Part shown: positions 31,277 to 39,492 of the stretch, piece by piece
Numbering within the stretch: the stretch's first letter is position 1
Layout of the letters: each line of letters begins with the position of its first letter
Assembly (NCBI GenBank): GCA_002898275.1
Contig: BEIQ01000008.1
Location: 1 to 57,333 of the forward strand
Length of the DNA stretch: 57,333 nucleotides
Direction: 5' to 3'
Source: a bacterium HR40
GTDB taxonomy: Bacteria; Pseudomonadota; Alphaproteobacteria; Geminicoccales; Geminicoccaceae
The notes under the pieces: model-generated
Databases searched by the model: none
Told to the model about the DNA's origin: nothing
What the model saw: only the letters and a program-made list of their open reading frames with translations
Program-made: the position numbers and the translations under genes

Positions 31277-32298
31277 TCGAGGTCGAGCAGGACCGAGGGA
31301 TCGTACCGGCCCTCGGCGTCCCGCAGCGGAAAACCAGCCGCCGACCGATTCTTCACGGCGACGAGACGCAGCCGCAACGCCCCGACGTCGTCGCGCCCTG
31401 GGAACTCCGCCTTATCGAGCACTTCCGACCAAGCGTAGATGGTGTCCCCCGCCACGCAAGGATTGGCATGGGTACCGGCATTGATCGCCAGCAGATGCAA
31501 GGCGTTGGCGAGACCGTTGACGGAGAGCGCGCGGGCAATCGACATCACCACGCCGCCGTAGACGATGCACCGGCCGAGGCGGCTTTCCCGCTGCACCTGG
31601 TCCTCGAAGTGAACGCGAGCGGTATTCTGGTAGAGACGAGTGGCGAGGCGATGTTCGCTCTCCATCACCCCCATGCCATCGACATGGTCGATGCGCTCGC
31701 CGATCTCGTAATCCTCGAAGCACCAAGGGTAGCCCGTGGCGCGCGGATCGACCGCGAGGCGCGAGAGCCTCGGCGGCAGTACCAGGGCCTGCGGGGGTAC
31801 CACCGACCGGAGTTCGGGCACCGCCACCTCCGACGTCGCGCTGTCCCGGCTGCGCTTTCGCACGAGCACCCAGCGCACATATTCGAGGACTGGCCGGCCA
31901 TCGGCGAAACCGCGCGTGCGCACCCAAACGACACCGTTTTCGCGGCTCGCCGTCTCCCTGAGGCCGATGACGTGGGAGACCGCGGTGATGGTCTCGCCCG
32001 GCCAGACGAAATCGAGGAAACGCCCCTCGGCGTAACCGAGGTTCGCGACCGCATTGAGCGAGATATCCGGTACGCTCTTGCCGAAGACCGTGTGGAACAC
32101 CAGCAGGTCGGCGAGTGGCGCACGCGGCAAGCCTTGGCGGCGGGCAAAACCGTCGTCGCAATGGAGGAGGAGGCGGGAGCCGGTGAGGGCCAGATAGATC
32201 GCCGCGTCCCCTTCGGTGAGGGTGCGCGGCGTGGCATGCACGATCTCTTGGCCGAGGCGAAAGTCTTCGAAGAAACGTCCGCGGGTCGCTTTCTCCAT
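31231..32298 (-). CDS. mch: Mesaconyl-CoA hydratase (beta-methylmalyl-CoA dehydratase), MaoC family
   Basis: Hydrates mesaconyl-CoA to beta-methylmalyl-CoA in the ethylmalonyl-CoA pathway of acetyl-CoA assimilation. The 355 residues form a tandem hot-dog MaoC protein. Segments FFEDFRLGQEIVHATPRT, LLVFHTVFGKSVPDISLNA, RLYQNTARVHF, IVYGGVVMSIARALS and GDTIYAWSEVL match what I recall of the Rhodobacter enzyme. The ATG at 32298 has GGGAAGGGGC upstream. None of the other pathway enzymes is in this window. It shares its 5' side with the copper-responsive promoter of copZ on the other strand. Confidence 0.85.
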   Translation of the reverse strand: MEKATRGRFFEDFRLGQEIVHATPRTLTEGDAAIYLALTGSRLLLHCDDGFARRQGLPRAPLADLLVFHTVFGKSVPDISLNAVANLGYAEGRFLDFVWPGETITAVSHVIGLRETASRENGVVWVRTRGFADGRPVLEYVRWVLVRKRSRDSATSEVAVPELRSVVPPQALVLPPRLSRLAVDPRATGYPWCFEDYEIGERIDHVDGMGVMESEHRLATRLYQNTARVHFEDQVQRESRLGRCIVYGGVVMSIARALSVNGLANALHLLAINAGTHANPCVAGDTIYAWSEVLDKAEFPGRDDVGALRLRLVAVKNRSAAGFPLRDAEGRYDPSVLLDLDYWVLVPRRSALLHS

Positions 32299-32391
32299 GC
32301 CCCTTCCCTTCTCTCCTGCCAGCTGCCGGCGCCGGCTAGCGCGGTACCCTCGGCCGCGCAACCCTGGCGCGGGCTCCGGTCGCAGCCCCAC

Positions 32392-32422
32392 TTGACCTTC
32401 CCACGAAGGAAGGGTCCAGATG
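32392..32422 (+). promoter_or_regulatory. CueR/HmrR-type copper-responsive promoter of copZ
   Basis: TTGACC (32392-32397), a 19-base spacer, and CAGATG (32417-32422): the long spacer is typical of MerR-family promoters. The spacer carries the dyad CCTTCC-N6-GGAAGG (32396-32413). Known CueR sites, such as the E. coli copA promoter, have the same half sites with N7, so this copy differs by one base in the centre. It sits 28 bases before a small copper-chaperone-like gene. Confidence 0.7.
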
Positions 32423-32450
32423 AGGAGCGGATCGACGAGGAGTTCGAACC

Positions 32451-32663
32451 ATGCGACTGCGCGTAGCCGGCATGAGCTGCGATCATTGCGTGCGGACGGT
32501 GCGCGAGGCGGTGAAAAGGGTGGCACCACAAAGCGAGGTGCGCGTCGATCTCGCCTCGGGCGTCGTCGAGATCGCGGGAGCAGCCGATCGCACCGCGGTC
32601 GAGGCCGCCATCCGCGAGGCCGGGTACGAGGTCGTGGGCGAAGCCACTTCCTCCTCGCACTGA
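32451..32663 (+). CDS. copZ: CopZ-like heavy-metal-associated domain protein
   Basis: A 70-residue stand-alone HMA domain, with the metal site MSCDHC at residues 8-13 and the ferredoxin-like fold pattern (VREAVKRVAP, SEVRVDLASGVVEI, AIREAGYEVV). It should bind Cu(I) in the cytoplasm and hand it to a P-type ATPase or to CueR. No copper ATPase is adjacent. It is preceded by GAGGAG and by a CueR-like promoter, which supports the copper role. It ends 13 bases before the convergent end of ccmB. Confidence 0.88.
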   Translation: MRLRVAGMSCDHCVRTVREAVKRVAPQSEVRVDLASGVVEIAGAADRTAVEAAIREAGYEVVGEATSSSH

Positions 32664-32676
32664 CGCGCGAGCCGCG

Positions 32677-33342
32677 CTATTCGGCAGCAAGCCTGAGGGC
32701 GGCGGCGATCGCCAGGGGTGCGAGCGCCAGCGCGAGAAGCAGCATGGCGGCGAGGATCAAGAGCTGTGGCCTGCCGCCGAGTCCGAGCAGATAGCCATCG
32801 ACCGCCCCGACGCCGAAGATCAGGACCGGAATCCACAGCGGCAGCACGAGGAGTGCCACGAGGGTGCCGCCGCGGCGACTGCCGACGAGGAGGGCGGCGC
32901 CGATGGCACCCACCAGTGTCAGGGTGGGTGTGCCGATCAGAAGGGCGAGCGGCAACACCCAAAGGGCGGTCTGCGGCAGCGCCATGAGAAGCGCGAGAAG
33001 GGGCGAGACGAGAACCAAGAGCAATCCGGTCGACAGCCAGTGGGCTAGGCATTTGGCGAGCACGAGCAGGGCGAGTGGCTGGGGCGAGAGCAGGAGGAGT
33101 TCGAGGCTGCCGTCCTCATGATCGGCCTGGAACAGTCGATCGAGGGTGAGCATCACGGCGAACAGGGCCAGCACCCAGATCACACCTGCGCCGATGCGGG
33201 CGAGCAGGTCGGCCGAAGTCCCGATCCCGAGCGGGAAAAGCGACAGCGCGAGGACGAAGAAGACGCCGGCCAGCAGGGTCTCGCCCAACCGGCGGCGGGC
33301 GATGGCGAGATCGCGCCGGACGAGCGCGAGGAACGCGTTCAC
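32677..33342 (-). CDS. ccmB: Heme exporter/cytochrome c maturation permease CcmB
   Basis: Membrane subunit of the CcmAB ATPase that releases holo-CcmE during cytochrome c maturation. The 221 residues hold six hydrophobic segments and the family pattern RRDLAIARRR near the start, then LDRLFQADHEDGSLELLLLS. GTG 33342 overlaps the ccmA stop by 4 bases (GTGA). It is the last gene of a ten-gene leftward operon. The expected ccmC does not follow; the next gene is convergent. Confidence 0.92.
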   Translation of the reverse strand: MNAFLALVRRDLAIARRRLGETLLAGVFFVLALSLFPLGIGTSADLLARIGAGVIWVLALFAVMLTLDRLFQADHEDGSLELLLLSPQPLALLVLAKCLAHWLSTGLLLVLVSPLLALLMALPQTALWVLPLALLIGTPTLTLVGAIGAALLVGSRRGGTLVALLVLPLWIPVLIFGVGAVDGYLLGLGGRPQLLILAAMLLLALALAPLAIAAALRLAAE

Positions 33343-33968
33343 GCCGCGGACTCCGGGAACGTCAGGACGAACGCATCGCCGAGTTCGATGTCGCCATGGG
33401 TGGCGACCACGCAGATCCCGCCTGCCTGACGATGGCCGGTGACCAACTCGGCGAGGCGTGCGCAGTTGCGGCGATCGAGCCCCACCGCTGGCTCGTCGAG
33501 CAGCCACAGGGGGCGCGGTACGAGTGCGAGCCGAGCCAGTGCGAGACGACGCTTCTGCCCGGCGGAAAGCCAGCGCACCGGAATATCGGCGAAGGGAACG
33601 AGATGGAAGGCGGCGAGCGCCGCATCGAGATCGGCCGATCCACCGAGCAGGGCAGCGACAGCTTGGAGGTTCTCGCGCACCGTGAGCACCGCTTTGGCGC
33701 CGTCGACATGGCCGACGAAGTGCAGCCGGGCCCGGTGCGCTTCGCTCGTCGGATCGACCCCCTTCCCCTGCCAGCGGAGTTCGCCCGCTGCCCGCGGTGT
33801 GAGGCCGGCGAGCAGGCGCAAAAGGGAGGATTTGCCGCTGCCGTTCGGTCCGCGCAGGACGAGCGCATCGCCCGGATAGAGGGCGAAGCCGAGATCCGCA
33901 AAGACGAGGCGTCCGGCGCGGATGCAGGCCAGGCCGCGCGCCTCGAACAGCGGTTCCGCGGCGCTCAC
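33339..33968 (-). CDS. ccmA: Heme exporter/cytochrome c maturation ATPase CcmA
   Basis: ATPase of the CcmAB complex, 209 residues: Walker A GPNGSGKS, the variant signature WLSAGQKRRLALARLAL and Walker B LWLLDEP. The family-typical VGHVDGAKAVLTVRENL is present. GTG 33968 overlaps the end of the phenylacetate-CoA ligase-like gene by 4 bases, so it is translationally coupled to that gene and to ccmB. Being tied to an uptake/activation operon is unusual for ccm genes. Confidence 0.93.
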   Translation of the reverse strand: MSAAEPLFEARGLACIRAGRLVFADLGFALYPGDALVLRGPNGSGKSSLLRLLAGLTPRAAGELRWQGKGVDPTSEAHRARLHFVGHVDGAKAVLTVRENLQAVAALLGGSADLDAALAAFHLVPFADIPVRWLSAGQKRRLALARLALVPRPLWLLDEPAVGLDRRNCARLAELVTGHRQAGGICVVATHGDIELGDAFVLTFPESAA

Positions 33969-35218
33969 GGAACGGGGCGTTCGTCGGCGATCACCCGACC
34001 GTCGTTGGGAAGGCTTCCCACGGGCACCAGCTCGACCTCCCCGCGCAGTCCGGTGACCGCGCGAATGGCCTCGGCAATGCGCTCTGCGAGCCCCTCCGCC
34101 TGCGGTGCGGGGCACTCCGCTCGCAGCACCATTTGGTCGCGCCCCTCCTCGCTCCTCACCACGAGGCGCACCCGACCGAGTTCCGGGAATCGGCGCGCGA
34201 TCTCGGCCACCTGCTTCGGGTGGACGAACATGCCGCGGACCTTGGTGGTCTGATCGGCCCGCCCCATCCAGCCGCGGATACGCAGATTGGTGCGCCCGCA
34301 GGGGCTCGGGCCAGGGAGAATGGCCGACAGGTCGCCGGTTCCAAAGCGGATCAGCGGATAGTCCGGGTTGAACACCGTCACCACCACTTCGCCAACCTCG
34401 CCCTCGGGCAGGGGTTCATCGGTACCGGGTCGCACGATCTCGAGCAGCACCGCCTCGTCCACGACCAGACCCTCGCGCGCCGACGTCTCGTAGGCGATGA
34501 GACCGCACTCCGCAGTGGCGTAACACTGATAGCCGTCGATGCCATGGTCGGAGCGAAGCCGGTCGCGCAGGCTCGGCGGGAAGGCCTCGCCAGAGACCAG
34601 GGCCTTGGTGAAGGAGAGAGGTCCGCGCCCCTTCGCGGCTGCGCTCTCGAGCAGGATCTTGAGAAACGACGGGGTCCCGGTATAGCCTTGCGGCTTCAGG
34701 CGCTGGATGGCCTCGATCTGCAGTTCGGTCTGGCCTGTCCCGGCGGGGAATACGGGGCAGCCCAGTGCGCGCGCGCCGGCATCCAACATCTCGCCAGCCG
34801 GCGTCATGTGATAGGAGAAAGCGTTGTGGACGAGGTCGCCGCGGCGGAAACCCGCGGCGAACAGGGCCCGTGCCATCCGCCAATAGTCGGCACGCACGCC
34901 GTGCGGCTCGTAGATCGGGCCAGGCGACTGGAAAACATGGGCGAGGCGAGAAAGCGGTGTCGCCGCCAGCCCGCCGAAGGGCGGATCCTCCTCCTGGAGC
35001 GCGAGGAGTTCGGACTTGCGCAACACCGGCAGACGCGCCAGGGCGGCGTGGTCGGTCACCGCTTCGGGATCGATGTCACCCAACCGCCGTCGATAGAGCG
35101 GGGCATTCTCCAGCGCGTGGCGCAGCAAGCCGGGCAGGGCATGGAAGAGCGAACGTACCCGCTCGGCGTGGGGTCGGACTTCCTGGCGGTCGTAGTAGAC
35201 GTTGCCGCTCTCGGGCAT
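33965..35218 (-). CDS. Phenylacetate-CoA ligase-like AMP-forming enzyme
   Basis: A 417-residue adenylate-forming enzyme of the PaaK type, activating a carboxylic acid to its CoA ester. Visible blocks are VFQSPGPIYEPHG (an unusual form of the Thr/Ser/Gly-rich P-loop), GYTGTPSFLKILLE, CYATAECGLIAYE, FGTGDLSAILPGP and RIRGWMGRADQTTKVRGMFV. It ends with the PaaK C-terminal domain (GLRGEVELVPVGSLPNDG). The weak Thr/Ser content of the P-loop is odd. ATG 35218 is chosen over 35263 because GGGAGC lies before it. Substrate is unknown; the operon suggests an aromatic or branched carboxylate. Confidence 0.8.
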   Translation of the reverse strand: MPESGNVYYDRQEVRPHAERVRSLFHALPGLLRHALENAPLYRRRLGDIDPEAVTDHAALARLPVLRKSELLALQEEDPPFGGLAATPLSRLAHVFQSPGPIYEPHGVRADYWRMARALFAAGFRRGDLVHNAFSYHMTPAGEMLDAGARALGCPVFPAGTGQTELQIEAIQRLKPQGYTGTPSFLKILLESAAAKGRGPLSFTKALVSGEAFPPSLRDRLRSDHGIDGYQCYATAECGLIAYETSAREGLVVDEAVLLEIVRPGTDEPLPEGEVGEVVVTVFNPDYPLIRFGTGDLSAILPGPSPCGRTNLRIRGWMGRADQTTKVRGMFVHPKQVAEIARRFPELGRVRLVVRSEEGRDQMVLRAECPAPQAEGLAERIAEAIRAVTGLRGEVELVPVGSLPNDGRVIADERPVP

Positions 35219-35240
35219 GCCGGCTGCTCCCGCTTCCTCT

Positions 35241-36137
35241 TCAGCTCGCGCTGCAGTGCACAAGAACCGGACGGGGCCAGGCGGTCAAGGGTGCAACGTA
35301 GCGCGCGAGCAGACGGCGAGCGTGCTCGCGCAGCGCCGGTGTCGGCGCCGTTCGCGACCATGCCTCCCACAAGTCGGCGAAACTGGCGAAGCCGAACTCG
35401 ACGGCCGAACCCCGCGATCGCTCCTCGAGCCACGCGAGCTCCTCGCGGTGGCGGGCGAAGAGGGCAGTGCTGCGGGCGCCTGGCGGCTCGAGGAAAAGGT
35501 AGAAAAGCCGCCGCTGGACCGCGGGGAAGTTGCGCGCAAGGGCGAGGGCGATACGGTACAGACGGGCAGCGGCGAGATGACGCAGGGGCTCGCCCGCCGG
35601 CCCCACACCGGCGGCGGCAGCCTGCCAGGTGCCAAGGCCCAGGATCTCGCCGAGCTCGCGATGACCGGCAGCATGGCGGCGGTCGGGGCGGCGGAGCCAG
35701 CTCAAGGCGAGCGCTTCGATGGCGACCACGGCTTGCGGCCCGCAGGCGAGGACGGGAACCGTCGGCGGCGCCCCGCGCATGCCGGTCGGGCAGAAGAGCA
35801 GGAAGTGAAGGGCCGAGAAGCCCGAACAGCCGGCGAGCTCGAGGCTCGCCGGATGGTCTCGCCAGGGCAAGAAACTGTTGAGCGCGAGCGCGAGCGGACT
35901 GTCGATGCGCGACAGCTGCGGGCCGATGGCGCGCCGGGTCGCGAGTTCGCCGAGCTCGACGCCCTCGAGCAGATTGTCGCGGAAGTCCCGCAGCAATCCG
36001 TTACGGCTCAGGGCGCCGGGCGGAAAACAGCGGGCGAGGCGAGCGACCAGTTCCTGCTCTAGCCACGTACCGGACGCTGCGCTGCGATCGCCTTCGCCCG
36101 CCTTCGCGATGGGCGGGCGCGTTGCCTCGCGTTCCAC
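35241..36137 (-). CDS. Degenerate PD-(D/E)XK nuclease-like protein (PGN_0703-like), probably inactive
   Basis: A 298-residue protein starting at GTG 36137, immediately after the livF stop. Blocks NGLLRDFRDNLLEGVE, SPLALALNSFLPWRDHP, CPTGMRGAPPTVPVLA and VVAIEALALSWL resemble, from memory, the PGN_0703 putative restriction-endonuclease family. In those I expect PPhLDLLA and AvESKcTE. Here the Asp of the first motif reads Val-Pro and the E-x-K lysine is lost (EAL), so nuclease activity is unlikely. A later part (LYRIALALARNFPAVQRRLF, LFYLFLEPP) fits the family's C-terminus. Its role in a transporter operon is unknown. Confidence 0.5.
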   Translation of the reverse strand: MEREATRPPIAKAGEGDRSAASGTWLEQELVARLARCFPPGALSRNGLLRDFRDNLLEGVELGELATRRAIGPQLSRIDSPLALALNSFLPWRDHPASLELAGCSGFSALHFLLFCPTGMRGAPPTVPVLACGPQAVVAIEALALSWLRRPDRRHAAGHRELGEILGLGTWQAAAAGVGPAGEPLRHLAAARLYRIALALARNFPAVQRRLFYLFLEPPGARSTALFARHREELAWLEERSRGSAVEFGFASFADLWEAWSRTAPTPALREHARRLLARYVAPLTAWPRPVLVHCSAS

Positions 36138-36989
36138 TCAAAGCCACCGTTTGCGTCGTTTGTAGCTCTTGATGTCGCGGAAGCTCTTCCGTCCCGATCC
36201 GGCGAGACCGAGGTAGAACTCCTTGACGTCCTCGTTATTGCGCAGGGCTTCGGCGGTCCCGTCGAGCACCACCCGACCGTTCTCGAGGATGTAACCGTAA
36301 TGGGCGTAGCGCAGCGCCACGTTGGTGTTCTGCTCGGCGAGCAGGATGGTCACCCCTTCCTGCCGGTTGAGCCGACCGACGATCTCGAAGATCTCCTCGA
36401 CCAGCTGAGGGGCGAGCCCCATCGACGGTTCGTCGAGCAGCATCACCTTGGGGCGTGCCATGAGCGCTCGGCCGATGGCGCACATCTGCTGCTCGCCGCC
36501 CGAGGTGTAGCCGGCCAGCGACCGGCGCCGCTCGCGCAGCCGCGGGAAATAGTCGTAGACCATCTCCAGATCGCGGCGGATCGCCTCGCGCCCGTCCTTG
36601 CGGGTATAGGCCCCGGTGAGCAGGTTCTCCTCGACCGTCAGATGCTCGAAGACGTGGCGCCCCTCCATCACTTGGACGACGCCGCGGCGGACGAGCGCCG
36701 GCGGATCGAGGGCGTGGACGTCTTCGCCGCGGAAGACGATCGAGCCGCGCGTGACCTCGCCTCGTTCGGTGCGCAACAGATTGGAAATCGCCTTGAGGGT
36801 GGTGGTCTTGCCAGCGCCGTTGGCGCCGAGCAGGGCGACGATGCTGCCCTCCGCGACCTCGAGCGAGACGCCTTTGAGCACCAACACGACATGGTCGTAG
36901 ACCACCTCGATATTGTGCACGGCGAGGAGCGGCTCCCGCTCCCCGACCGGCCGCCCTGTGGGTGGGCGTTCGAGCACAGCGGTGCTCAT
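36138..36989 (-). CDS. livF: Branched-chain-type ABC importer ATPase LivF
   Basis: Second ATPase of a LivFGHM-type importer, 283 residues, with Walker A GANGAGKT, signature YTSGGEQQMCAIGRALM, Walker B VMLLDEPSMGLAP and the switch histidine position replaced by Gln in LLAEQNTNVALRYA, as usual for LivF. The C-terminus has an extra basic tail (SYKRRKRWL). ATG 36989 has GGGAGCGGG upstream; an in-frame ATG at 37010 would add 7 residues. It directly abuts the following nuclease-like gene with no gap. Confidence 0.93.
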   Translation of the reverse strand: MSTAVLERPPTGRPVGEREPLLAVHNIEVVYDHVVLVLKGVSLEVAEGSIVALLGANGAGKTTTLKAISNLLRTERGEVTRGSIVFRGEDVHALDPPALVRRGVVQVMEGRHVFEHLTVEENLLTGAYTRKDGREAIRRDLEMVYDYFPRLRERRRSLAGYTSGGEQQMCAIGRALMARPKVMLLDEPSMGLAPQLVEEIFEIVGRLNRQEGVTILLAEQNTNVALRYAHYGYILENGRVVLDGTAEALRNNEDVKEFYLGLAGSGRKSFRDIKSYKRRKRWL

Positions 36990-37022
36990 CGGCGTCCCGC
37001 TCCCTGCCACCTGCGCCCGCGA

Positions 37023-38351
37023 TCAGCCCTGCGGGCAGTCGCGCAGGGCGATGCCCTTTTCCTTAGCGTAGGCGGTCGCCGATTCGACCATCATCGGCCA
37101 GACCACATCCCGCATGGGCGGGATCCAGTCCGAGATCCGCTGCCACTTCTTGCCGTCCCATTGCTGGATGTAGACCGGACCGCCACCCTCGTGGTCCTCG
37201 CAGGTGACCTTGATCGGCTGCATGAAACCTTCGAGACCGAGCTCCTTCAGCCGCTCTGCCGTGAGATCGAGTTTCTCGAAGCCATCGCGGACCTCCCAGC
37301 CGGTGAGCGGGCGCGCCCCGTACATCGCTTGGGCGGTGCGGATGGCTTCCGTCACGATGACGGCATTGGCGATACCGCGGTTGTAGAGGACCTCGCCGAC
37401 CCGGTCGCGCTGGCCAGCACCCTTGCCCTTGTCGTAGAGATAGGTGAAGATGTCGCGATGCACCGGCCAGTCCGCACCGGCACCGTGGAAGTTGGCGCTC
37501 TTGTAGCCGATCGCCGCGTCGCCTGCGGGCTTCACGTCGTTCTCGGAGCCCGACCACCAATTGCCGATGAACCGCTCCATGGGGTAGCCGACGGCGGCGG
37601 CTTCCTTGATCGCCGTCGAGTTCATCACTCCCCATCCCCACATCACCACCCAGTTCGGACGCAGTCGCCGACCGATCTCGAGCCACGTCGCTTTCTGCTC
37701 GAGGCCAGGATGGGCGACGGCGAACAGGCTCAACTCGTAGCCGAACATGTCCTTGAGTTTCTGCAAGGTCGTGATCGGCTCCTTGCCGTAGGCGGAATCG
37801 TGGTAGACGAGGGCGATCTTCTTGCCCTTGAGCTTGTCCATGCCGCCTTCCTGGGCGCCGATATACTGGATGATCGAGGTCGCCTGCGACCAATAGCTGG
37901 CCGGCACGGTGAAGACGTGCGGGAACACGCGGCCGTAGGCGGCATCGGTACGACCATAGCCCATGGAGAAGATCGGGATCTTGTCGGCCAGGGCTCGCTC
38001 GATCAAGGCATAGGTGATGCCCGTCGACAGCGGACTGAAGATGGCGGCGCCAGTCGGTCCCTTGTTCTTCAACCGCTCGTAGCATTCGACACCCTTGTCG
38101 TTATTGTACTGGGTGTCGCACTCCTCGAACATGATGCGCACGCCGTTGATGCCGCCGTCGCGCTCGTTGACCAGATTGTAATAATCGGCCACCCCGTTGG
38201 CGAAGGGTTCGCCGTTCGGTCCATAGGGTCCAGTGCGGTAGACCAGAGAAGGAATGAACTGGACCTTCTCTTGAGCTGCCGACAGCTCCGGCAGGGCGGC
38301 GAGCACCATTGCTCCCGCCGCGAGCCCCAGGCTCAACGACTTCCACGTCAT
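37023..38351 (-). CDS. ABC importer periplasmic substrate-binding protein (LivK-like)
   Basis: A 442-residue periplasmic-binding protein of the Leu/Ile/Val-binding type, larger than true LivK (about 350). It has a signal peptide (cleavage likely after LSAAQ, about residue 27) and two-lobed receptor motifs such as YRTGPYGPNGEPFANG, INGVRIMFEECDTQYNN, GATG-like GPTGAAIFSPLSTG and KKIALVYHDSAYGKEP. This larger group occurs with acyl-CoA ligases and is thought to bind aromatic or other carboxylates rather than amino acids. ATG 38351 has GGGAGG upstream. Confidence 0.85.
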   Translation of the reverse strand: MTWKSLSLGLAAGAMVLAALPELSAAQEKVQFIPSLVYRTGPYGPNGEPFANGVADYYNLVNERDGGINGVRIMFEECDTQYNNDKGVECYERLKNKGPTGAAIFSPLSTGITYALIERALADKIPIFSMGYGRTDAAYGRVFPHVFTVPASYWSQATSIIQYIGAQEGGMDKLKGKKIALVYHDSAYGKEPITTLQKLKDMFGYELSLFAVAHPGLEQKATWLEIGRRLRPNWVVMWGWGVMNSTAIKEAAAVGYPMERFIGNWWSGSENDVKPAGDAAIGYKSANFHGAGADWPVHRDIFTYLYDKGKGAGQRDRVGEVLYNRGIANAVIVTEAIRTAQAMYGARPLTGWEVRDGFEKLDLTAERLKELGLEGFMQPIKVTCEDHEGGGPVYIQQWDGKKWQRISDWIPPMRDVVWPMMVESATAYAKEKGIALRDCPQG

Positions 38352-38405
38352 ACTCCTACCCTCCCGTTTGGTTCGACGCCGCGGGACATCTCTACACGCC
38401 CGACC

Positions 38406-39485
38406 TCAATAGGGGAACGGCCATCTGCGCAATTTTTCCTTGAGGATCTGCCATAGCCGCGCGAGACCGTGCGGCTCGACGATCAGGAAGAAAATGATGA
38501 GCGCCCCCATGATCATGGCCTCGAGGTGCGAGGCGAGGGCCACCGCCTCGGCGAGGCCCAGAGCCAAGAGCGTGTTGTTGAGGAAGATCGGCAGCAGCAC
38601 GATGAAGGCGGCGCCCATGAAGGACCCGCAAATCGTGCCGAGACCCCCGATGATGATCATGAACAGCACCCGGAAGCTGACGTTGATCTCGAACGCCAGG
38701 GCCTCGACCGCCCCGGTGTACACAAACGCCCAGAGCGCTCCGGCGATGCCGCAATAGAAGGAGCTGATGGCGAAGGCGGAAAGCTTCGTCGTCATCGGCC
38801 GGATGCCGATGATCTCGGCGGCGATGTCCATGTCCCGGATGGCCATCCAGGCTCGCCCGATTTTGAGCCGGGTCATGTTCTTGGCAGCGAGCGCCAGGAT
38901 CGACACCAGGCTCAGGGTGAAAAGATACTTGGCGACCGGAGTCGCCTCGAAACCGGTCACCCAAATATCGCCGAAGATAGCCAAGGGCGGCGCGCTGATC
39001 ACTCCGGACGAGCTGTAGTTGGTGAACCACGGCACCCGGTTGAACAGCCACAGCAGGAAGAACTGCGCCGCGAGAGTGGCCACGGCCAGATAGAAGCCCT
39101 TGATGCGCAGACTCGGCAGACCGAACAGGATGCCCACGGCGGCCGTGATCGAGCCCGCGAGAACCAGCACCAGCAGCACGTGCAGGTCGGGAAAGGCAGT
39201 GGCGAGTTTGTAGGCCGAGAACGCGCCGCAGGCCATGAAGCCGCCGGTACCGAGGGACAACTGGCCCGCATATCCCGTGAGCAGGTTGAGACCGATCGCT
39301 GCCAGCGAATAGATGAGGAACGGCAGCATGATCGTCTCGAGCCAGTACTGGCTGCCGACAAGCGGCATGACCACGAAGGCGAGGAACAGGATCGCCCCCA
39401 TGCCGATCCTGTCCTCGACCAGCCGGAAGATCGCCTGGTCGGCGGCGTAACTGGCCTTGAACTGCCCGGTCTCGCGATAGATCAC
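38406..39485 (-). CDS. livM: ABC importer permease LivM
   Basis: Inner-membrane subunit, 359 residues with 8-10 hydrophobic segments and the conserved blocks LNLLTGYAGQLSLGTGGFMA and GRAWMAIRDMDIAAEIIGI, then FAISSFYCGIAGALWA and IIGGLGTICGSFMGAAF. GTG 39485 has GAGGCGG upstream and lies 7 bases after the livH stop. An N-terminal cytoplasmic extension of about 28 residues precedes the first membrane segment. Confidence 0.92.
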   Translation of the reverse strand: MIYRETGQFKASYAADQAIFRLVEDRIGMGAILFLAFVVMPLVGSQYWLETIMLPFLIYSLAAIGLNLLTGYAGQLSLGTGGFMACGAFSAYKLATAFPDLHVLLVLVLAGSITAAVGILFGLPSLRIKGFYLAVATLAAQFFLLWLFNRVPWFTNYSSSGVISAPPLAIFGDIWVTGFEATPVAKYLFTLSLVSILALAAKNMTRLKIGRAWMAIRDMDIAAEIIGIRPMTTKLSAFAISSFYCGIAGALWAFVYTGAVEALAFEINVSFRVLFMIIIGGLGTICGSFMGAAFIVLLPIFLNNTLLALGLAEAVALASHLEAMIMGALIIFFLIVEPHGLARLWQILKEKLRRWPFPY

Positions 39486-39492
39486 GGCCGCC

